A stretch of DNA of 64,000 nucleotides, from positions 4,402,001 through 4,466,000 of the forward strand of contig OZ220465.1 in assembly GCA_965115815.1 (NCBI GenBank). Reading direction: 5' to 3'. Source of the DNA: VXPW01 sp965115815. Lineage in GTDB: Bacteria; Pseudomonadota; Alphaproteobacteria; TMED109. Positions 59,350 to 64,000 of this stretch are shown one piece after another (position 1 is the first letter of the stretch; the number at the start of each line of letters is the position of its first letter). The notes below the pieces were generated by a model. The model worked only from the letters and a program-made list of their open reading frames with translations, was not told where the DNA came from and did not search any database. Position numbers and translations under genes: made by a program.

Positions 59350-60144
59350 TCAGTGCACCCGCGGCCCCAGCGGCACCACCAGCGGACGGCCGTCGGCAGG
59401 ATGGTTCAGGATCCGCACTTCGATCTCGAAGATGCGCGTCAGTCGCTCCGCTGACAGGCCCTCCGGGAGCGGGCCCGCATAGTCGACCCGACCGTTGCAG
59501 AGGACGATCAGCCGGTCGGCGTAGGCAGCGGCCAGGTTGAGATCGTGGACGACGGTGGCCACCACGGATCCGTCTTCCGCCAGACGTCGGGCGCGGGTCA
59601 TGACGTGGTGCTGGTGCGCGGGATCCAGGCTTGCGGTCGGCTCGTCCAGCAACAGGATGGAGGGGGCGGGGACATCGCCGGCCTCGAGCTGCGCCAGGCA
59701 ACGAGCGAAATGAGCCCGCTGGCGCTCGCCGCCCGACAGCGTCGGAACGAGTCGGTCGCGCAGGTGCGCGATCCCGGCAGCCCGGAGGGCCCGGTCGACG
59801 ATTTCTGCATGCGCGGAAGTGCCCGGTCCGAGACCGTGGACCGCACATCCGAGGGCGGTGATTTCGGCGACCGTGAAGTGGAACTGCAGGCTCGATGACT
59901 GCGGCAGCACTGCGCGCCGACGGGCCAGGCCGCGCGCATCCCACCGATGCAGCGGGATTCCGTCGAGCACCACGTCGCCGCCGGTGGGCGGCAACTCGCC
60001 GGACAGCACGCGCAGCAGCGTCGACTTCCCCGCTCCGTTGGGCCCGGCAATGGCGGTCAGTTCGCCGGGTCGAAAGACCAGGCTGGCATCCCGCAGGACC
60101 GTCGCCCCGCCGATCCGCACGCTGACCTCGGAGAGCTCCAGCAC
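59350..60144 (-). CDS. hmuV: Heme ABC transporter ATP-binding protein
   Basis: A 264-residue ABC ATPase. It shows Walker A GPNGAGKSTLLRVL, the Q-loop with LPQSSSL, signature LSGGERQRAHFARCLAQL, Walker B ILLLDEPTASLD and the H-loop VVHDLNLAA. The signature and the PQ segment are characteristic of HmuV/FecE-type importers. It powers heme import with HmuU and HmuT. Only three bases separate it from hmuU. Confidence 0.93.
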   Translation of the reverse strand: MLELSEVSVRIGGATVLRDASLVFRPGELTAIAGPNGAGKSTLLRVLSGELPPTGGDVVLDGIPLHRWDARGLARRRAVLPQSSSLQFHFTVAEITALGCAVHGLGPGTSAHAEIVDRALRAAGIAHLRDRLVPTLSGGERQRAHFARCLAQLEAGDVPAPSILLLDEPTASLDPAHQHHVMTRARRLAEDGSVVATVVHDLNLAAAYADRLIVLCNGRVDYAGPLPEGLSAERLTRIFEIEVRILNHPADGRPLVVPLGPRVH

Positions 60145-60147
60145 GCC

Positions 60148-61233
60148 TCAGCCCCAGTCGCGGCGCCGGAGCAGCAACCAGATGAAGAACGGTCCCCCGA
60201 TCAGCGCGGTGATGACCCCTACCGGGATTTCGGCCGGCAGCGCCACCGTGCGGGAAAGCACGTCGGCCATCAGGAAGAGTGCGGATCCGAAGAGGATCGA
60301 GCCCGGCAGCACGTACCGATGATCGGGTCCGCACAGCAGGCGGACGATGTGCGGAACCACCAGGCCCACGAACCCGATGGTTCCCGAAATCGATACCGCC
60401 GCACCGACTGCCACCGCACTCAGACCGACGGCCCGGAACTTCACCCGCTCCGGCACGTGGCCGAGATGAAAGGCCTCCCGCTCTCCGAGCAGCATCGCGT
60501 TCAGGGCGCCGGCCAGCATCGGCAGTGCAAGCACCGGAACGGCCATGACGGCCAGTGCGGGCAGCAGGCTCGACCACGTCAACCCGGCCACGCTGCCCAG
60601 CGTCCAGAACGAAAGGTCCCGCAACTGCTGCTCGTCGCTCAGGAACACCAGGAACCCGATGCCGGACTGCGCCACGGCATTGACGGCAATCCCGGCCAGC
60701 AAGGTGGTGGTCATCATCGTCTGCCCGCCGACCGTCCCGAGTCGATAGACGATCGCGGTGGCCGCCAGGCCCCCCGCCATGGCGGCCACGGGGAGCGCGA
60801 ACGGACGGAGCCAGGGATCGAGGGCCCCCAGGATCCCGCCGCCGAGTACGATGACCGCAACCGCCGCCAGAGCGGCGCCGCTCGACACGCCGATCAGCCC
60901 CGGATCGGCCAGCGGGTTGCGAAACAGACCTTGCATCGTTGCGCCGGCGAGCGCCAGGCAGGAACCGATCGCACAGCCGGCCAGTACCCTCGGCATCCGG
61001 ATCGACCCTACGACCAGCAGATCCCGGGGGGCGATGCCGTCGGCCGGCGTCAGACCCAGTTTCGCCAGAATCACGCTCCCTACCGTATCGGCACTGATGG
61101 CCGCGGCGCCGGTGCAGCATGCCGTCAGGATCGTCGCTGCCAGCAGCACGGAACCTGCAGCCAGCGTGACCGCTGCCCGGACCTGTCTCGGCGTCCGGCC
61201 CCTCGATCGGCAGCAGGGAGTCGCCGGCACCAC
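60148..61233 (-). CDS. hmuU: Heme ABC transporter permease
   Basis: A 361-residue FecCD/BtuC-family permease with about ten hydrophobic segments. Family marks are RMPRVLAGCAIGSCLALAGA, GLFRNPLADPGLIGVSSGA, LRDLSFWTLGS, LGHVPERVKF and GFVGLVVPHIVRLLCGPDHR. It forms the inner-membrane channel of the HmuTUV importer. GTG at 61233 is taken as the start, six bases after the hmuT stop; an internal start would shorten a poorly conserved basic N-terminus. Confidence 0.92.
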   Translation of the reverse strand: MVPATPCCRSRGRTPRQVRAAVTLAAGSVLLAATILTACCTGAAAISADTVGSVILAKLGLTPADGIAPRDLLVVGSIRMPRVLAGCAIGSCLALAGATMQGLFRNPLADPGLIGVSSGAALAAVAVIVLGGGILGALDPWLRPFALPVAAMAGGLAATAIVYRLGTVGGQTMMTTTLLAGIAVNAVAQSGIGFLVFLSDEQQLRDLSFWTLGSVAGLTWSSLLPALAVMAVPVLALPMLAGALNAMLLGEREAFHLGHVPERVKFRAVGLSAVAVGAAVSISGTIGFVGLVVPHIVRLLCGPDHRYVLPGSILFGSALFLMADVLSRTVALPAEIPVGVITALIGGPFFIWLLLRRRDWG

Positions 61234-61239
61234 GGCGGT

Positions 61240-62094
61240 CTAGTTCCGGTCCGGCGCATCCAGGTGCGGATGGAGCGCGTTCGACAATTCCGTGACCGCG
61301 GCGGCCGTCCGAGGCCCGAAGCCCAACATCAGGAGGCCGTCCACGATCACCAAACGACGTTCCGCGCCCGCGGTCGTCGGACGGATTTCGGCCCGGTCAA
61401 GAATGGCGTCGCGTCCGCCCATCAGTTCCACGGTCCGTTCGGTGGCCAGGATCAGGTCGGGATCGGCCGCCACGGCCGCTTCGGGCGACAACGGCTTGTA
61501 CCCCTCGTAACCGTCAACGGCATTGACGCCTCCGGCCGCCCGGATGATGCCGGCGGCCGCCGTTCCGGTCCCCGAGGCCAGCGGAGCGCCCTTGCCGATA
61601 CTCAGCAGGAACAGCACCCTGGGCTTCACGGGCATGGCGCCGGCCGCCGCCGCGATCCGGCCAGCTTCGGCCTCCATCGTGTCCGCGAGCGTCCTGCCGG
61701 CCGTTGCCCGGCCCACTGCATGTCCGACCCGGCGGATGACACGGGCGGCTCCCCCGATGTCGGTCGCCTTCGGAAGCCGCACGATCGGGAGCCCGGACTC
61801 GCGGAGTTGCCGGACGACGGCCTCCGGTCCCGCATCCGCATGCAGCAGGACCAGATCCGGGTTCAATGCCAGGATCGGCTCGGCCGACAGGGCCCGCATG
61901 TACCCGACATTGGGCAGTTTCTGTACTTCGGCGGGATAGAGGCTGGTCGTGTCGACGGCGATGAGCCGTTCCTGCAGGCCGAGTGCGACGACACATTCGG
62001 TGATCGCGCCGCCGACGGACACGATCCGGGCGGGCTCGCCGGCAGCAGGACCGGCCGCAAGCAGGAGGAACAAGGCTGCGGAAAGGTTGCGCAT
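61240..62094 (-). CDS. hmuT: Periplasmic heme-binding protein of the heme ABC transporter
   Basis: A 284-residue protein with a signal peptide (MRNLSAALFLLLAAGPAAGEP). It has the class III periplasmic-binding fold: RIVSVGGAITECVVALGL, TSLYPAEVQKLPNVGYMRALSAEPILALNPDLVL and GYKPLSPEAAVAADPDLIL. The conserved Tyr in the YMRALS region is a candidate heme ligand, as in other HmuT proteins. The start fits the signal peptide. It is first in the hmuTUV operon and diverges from the heme monooxygenase gene across a gap with strong inverted repeats. Confidence 0.92.
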   Translation of the reverse strand: MRNLSAALFLLLAAGPAAGEPARIVSVGGAITECVVALGLQERLIAVDTTSLYPAEVQKLPNVGYMRALSAEPILALNPDLVLLHADAGPEAVVRQLRESGLPIVRLPKATDIGGAARVIRRVGHAVGRATAGRTLADTMEAEAGRIAAAAGAMPVKPRVLFLLSIGKGAPLASGTGTAAAGIIRAAGGVNAVDGYEGYKPLSPEAAVAADPDLILATERTVELMGGRDAILDRAEIRPTTAGAERRLVIVDGLLMLGFGPRTAAAVTELSNALHPHLDAPDRN

Positions 62095-62363
62095 CGGGAC
62101 CCCGCGCCGGGTCGGCGGACCGGCGCACACATCCTTGCGGTCGCAGGGAACGCGGTCCGGTCCGACGCGGCGGCGATCCGTCCCCTGCCGGATCGGAGGC
62201 GAGGGAACGCCGGGCCGAGGACGGCGTTCCTCGGGCCTCTCGCCGCACTTCGGCGGTGCCGTCGAGGGCCCTGCCGGCAGGTCCGGCCACATGGAGGTCG
62301 GGGAGTGAGGCATCGGAGTCGACTCCACGAGATCGGCCCGCCCGGATCGGAGGAGATCATGAT

Positions 62364-62407
62364 AATGAGATGCAGTCTCAGAGTCAAACTTGCGACTGCA
62401 TCTCATT
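62364..62407. promoter_or_regulatory. 14-bp inverted repeats in the hmuT / monooxygenase divergent promoter region
   Basis: AATGAGATGCAGTC (62364-62377) and its exact complement GACTGCATCTCATT (62394-62407) are separated by 16 bases. The preceding GATAATGAGA resembles half of a Fur box, and TTGCGACTG at 62390 repeats the motif upstream of the receptor. It probably controls both directions in response to iron or heme (inference). The gap 62095-62446 holds no gene. Confidence 0.6.
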
Positions 62408-62446
62408 CGCTCTATCGTTCGGCCGGGCAACACGGAGGTCGACCTG

Positions 62447-62755
62447 ATGTTCATTGCCATGAATCGGTTCCGAGTCGTTCGGGGACAGGAGGCAGCATTC
62501 GAGAAGCTGTGGGCGGAGCGGGACACGCACCTCGACGAGGTTCCGGGCTTCCGGCAGTTTCGACTGCTCAGGGGATCCGAAGCGGAGGATCACACGCTCT
62601 ATTCCTCGCATACGGTCTGGAAGGATCGGGAGGCCTTCACGGCCTGGACCGCATCGGATGCCTTCCGGAAGGCCCACGCGGACTCCGGGGTTCGGCGGAA
62701 CCTCTATCTGGGCCACCCTGAATTCGAGGGATTCGACGTCGTCCTGACGAGCTGA
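62447..62755 (+). CDS. Antibiotic biosynthesis monooxygenase-fold protein, probable heme-degrading monooxygenase (IsdG/HmoA-like)
   Basis: A 102-residue ferredoxin-like ABM-fold protein. It opens MFIAMNRFRVVRGQEAAFEKLW and continues VPGFRQFRLLRGSE, LYSSHTVWKDREAFTAW and SDAFRKAHAD. The WxxxxxFxxW pattern and the His before it fit small heme oxygenases that cleave porphyrin to release iron. Position in a heme locus with a shared operator supports this. The ATG at 62447 follows CGGAGGTC. The alternative upstream TTG at 62390 would lie in the operator. Confidence 0.85.
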   Translation: MFIAMNRFRVVRGQEAAFEKLWAERDTHLDEVPGFRQFRLLRGSEAEDHTLYSSHTVWKDREAFTAWTASDAFRKAHADSGVRRNLYLGHPEFEGFDVVLTS

Positions 62756-63407
62756 GGCCGGATCCTGTACCGAGGGTCGTCCGCTCCGGCCGCCGGCCGT
62801 CCGGGTGATCGGGAGCCGGCCCGCAGGACAGCGAGACTGGTCCCGGTGACCTGCACGACCCGACGGACCGGGACGGGGGAGGTTCCGGTGGTTCCCGTCC
62901 CGCGGGCAGCCGGGCCCGGACGCCGCTTCACCGAAGGGGGAGGAAGGGCGTCTTCCTCGTCCTCCGCCGCCGACCGGGCCCGGATTGACCGGCCGCAGCG
63001 TCCACGGATCGGACCCGGCCGGCCGCAACGGTTGCCTGCGATCGGCGCGGAACGGCACGGCGGCGTCGGTGCCGGGGAGGCTTCCGGGATTTGGGAACGA
63101 CGACGCCGACGGCGCGGCGCGACGGGGTACGCTGCGGCGGCCGAATCGTCCCCTTTGAGGCCCTGCGCGCCGTCCGGCCGGGCCCGCCCTGCGGTTGCCG
63201 GCCGGTCTGCAGGGTGCGGGTGAACCGGCCGGTTGGACGGGGCGCCGGCGGGTGTGGCGCTGCAGCCGTCGGGGGGTGGAGATTGCGGACCGCCTCTGGA
63301 CTAAGATGCGGAGGTGACCCGGCCTTCCTCGTGCGACCGAAGGTTCGACGGAAGGGATGCCGGGACGGCCGCCGACGCTGGCGGCAGGGGCCAGAAGAAG
63401 GCGGGTC
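62756..63407. other. Intergenic region, no gene seen
   Basis: About 650 bases of very GC-rich DNA between the monooxygenase and the chorismate mutase gene. Long open frames occur on both strands, but none shows a recognisable family. It includes the presumed promoter of the downstream gene. Confidence 0.35.
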
Positions 63408-64000
63408 ATGAACCAGGTGCCAGGCAACCGGGCCGGCGCGTCCGCTGCGGAGCTGCAGGGGCCGCGGGCCTTGGACCGCGAAACCCGGCTTGAGGATCTG
63501 AGGGCCGAGATCGACGATCTCGACGATCGCATCCACCGGCTGTTGATGCGACGGGCAGAGGTGGCCGCCCGGGTCGGCGAGTCCAAGCGTGCGCAGGCCG
63601 GCGGAGGCCTTCCCCTGCTGTTTCGTCCGGCCCGCGAAGCACAGGTGCTCAGGCGTCTGCTGGACCGGCATCGCGGCCGGCTGCCGCGCGCCGTACTGCA
63701 GGATGTCTGGCGCGGAATCATCGCCGGCAGCTTGGCGCTGCAGGACCGGACGGTCGTGGCGGCAACGCCGGGCGTGGCGTCGCGGCTGGCACGCGATCAT
63801 TTCCGCTCGTGCGTCCCGCTGCAGGAAATACAGCCGGCGGAGGCTGCACTGGACGCAGTGGCGGAGCGGCGCGCCGCGATGGCCGTGCTGCCGTTTCCGG
63901 GAGACGTCTCCGACCCGGGTTCCGCGTGGTGGCCGACCTTGCGGGCGCACCCGTTCCTCCACATCGTGGGTCAGGTGCCCCTGCTTCGCGCGCCGTCCGC
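63408..64000 (+). CDS. Chorismate mutase, 3' end beyond the window
   Basis: The frame from the ATG at 63408 stays open to the end of the window (197 codons). After a 25-residue leader it shows the AroQ-type helix LEDLRAEIDDLDDRIHRLLMRRAEVAARVGESK, then PAREAQVLRRLLDRHRG and VWRGIIAGSLALQ, the active-site helices of chorismate mutase. It then continues into a longer C-terminal region (AATPGVASRLARDHF ...), as in alphaproteobacterial proteins of about 280 residues encoded near hisC and tyrA. AAGAAGGCGGG precedes the start. It converts chorismate to prephenate for Tyr and Phe synthesis. Confidence 0.86.
   Translation, partial: MNQVPGNRAGASAAELQGPRALDRETRLEDLRAEIDDLDDRIHRLLMRRAEVAARVGESKRAQAGGGLPLLFRPAREAQVLRRLLDRHRGRLPRAVLQDVWRGIIAGSLALQDRTVVAATPGVASRLARDHFRSCVPLQEIQPAEAALDAVAERRAAMAVLPFPGDVSDPGSAWWPTLRAHPFLHIVGQVPLLRAPS

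Noticed and set aside
62756..63400. Open frames between the heme monooxygenase and chorismate mutase genes
   Set aside because: Arg/Pro/Gly-rich translations with no conserved segment or convincing ribosome-binding site.

Overview
The window reads as one chromosomal stretch of a GC-rich alphaproteobacterium, perhaps Rhodospirillales-like (inference). The pointers are a compact mdh-sucC-sucD-sucA-sucB-lpd TCA cluster, a mitochondrial-type ETC complex I accessory subunit beside tRNA-Pro, the priA / transaldolase / xerC neighbourhood, and a heme-uptake locus. Core genes use high-GC codons. Several cassettes are visibly AT-richer and sit among insertion sequences, which suggests transfer.

Layout. 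1-5709 (minus): a type III restriction-modification operon, res - broken DUF4258 - DUF2283 - mod. The mod gene is out of frame at a G10 tract. 6030-6356: a broken higBA relic. 6539-8857 (minus): ETC complex I subunit, tRNA-Pro, EgtB-like and EgtC-like genes. 9201-18021 (plus): the TCA cluster with overlapping or nearly touching genes. 18407-31950: a mobile-element graveyard. It holds a DUF4268 relic, an IS3 piece, a degenerate group II intron with a second intron 5' piece, and an IS1634-type element with a nested stack inside it (an IS66-derived MITE carrying both a complete IS and another MITE). It also holds an IS66 fragment, an AT-richer three-gene cassette of unknown function (28217-30050, minus), a decayed IS3 and an internally deleted IS1634-type element. 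32357-38348: housekeeping genes xerC, transaldolase and priA, a 1.4-kb gap, then bioY. 38632-51229: a second mobile island. It has an IS4-like transposase fused to DUF4338 and two inverted copies of an ISAs1-like element, also carrying DUF4338. These two copies flank a low-GC AAA ATPase + DUF3226/TOPRIM pair that an IS66 element cleanly interrupts. 52023-64000: recA, an alpha/beta hydrolase, a HAD dehalogenase, a heme-acquisition locus (TonB receptor, HmuS, HmuTUV, heme monooxygenase) with candidate iron operators, and the start of a chorismate mutase gene.

How it works together. The TCA cluster supplies malate dehydrogenase, succinyl-CoA synthetase and the complete 2-oxoglutarate dehydrogenase complex. 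The heme locus imports heme across both membranes (receptor, then HmuT/U/V) and degrades it in the cytoplasm. Shared candidate operators lie in front of the receptor and in the divergent hmuT/monooxygenase gap. Defence-like content is concentrated next to or inside mobile DNA: type III R-M, toxin-antitoxin relics, an OLD/RloAB/PARIS-like ATPase-TOPRIM pair, and repeated DUF4338 (DruA-type) domains on transposases. Much of it is broken or switched off in this assembly.
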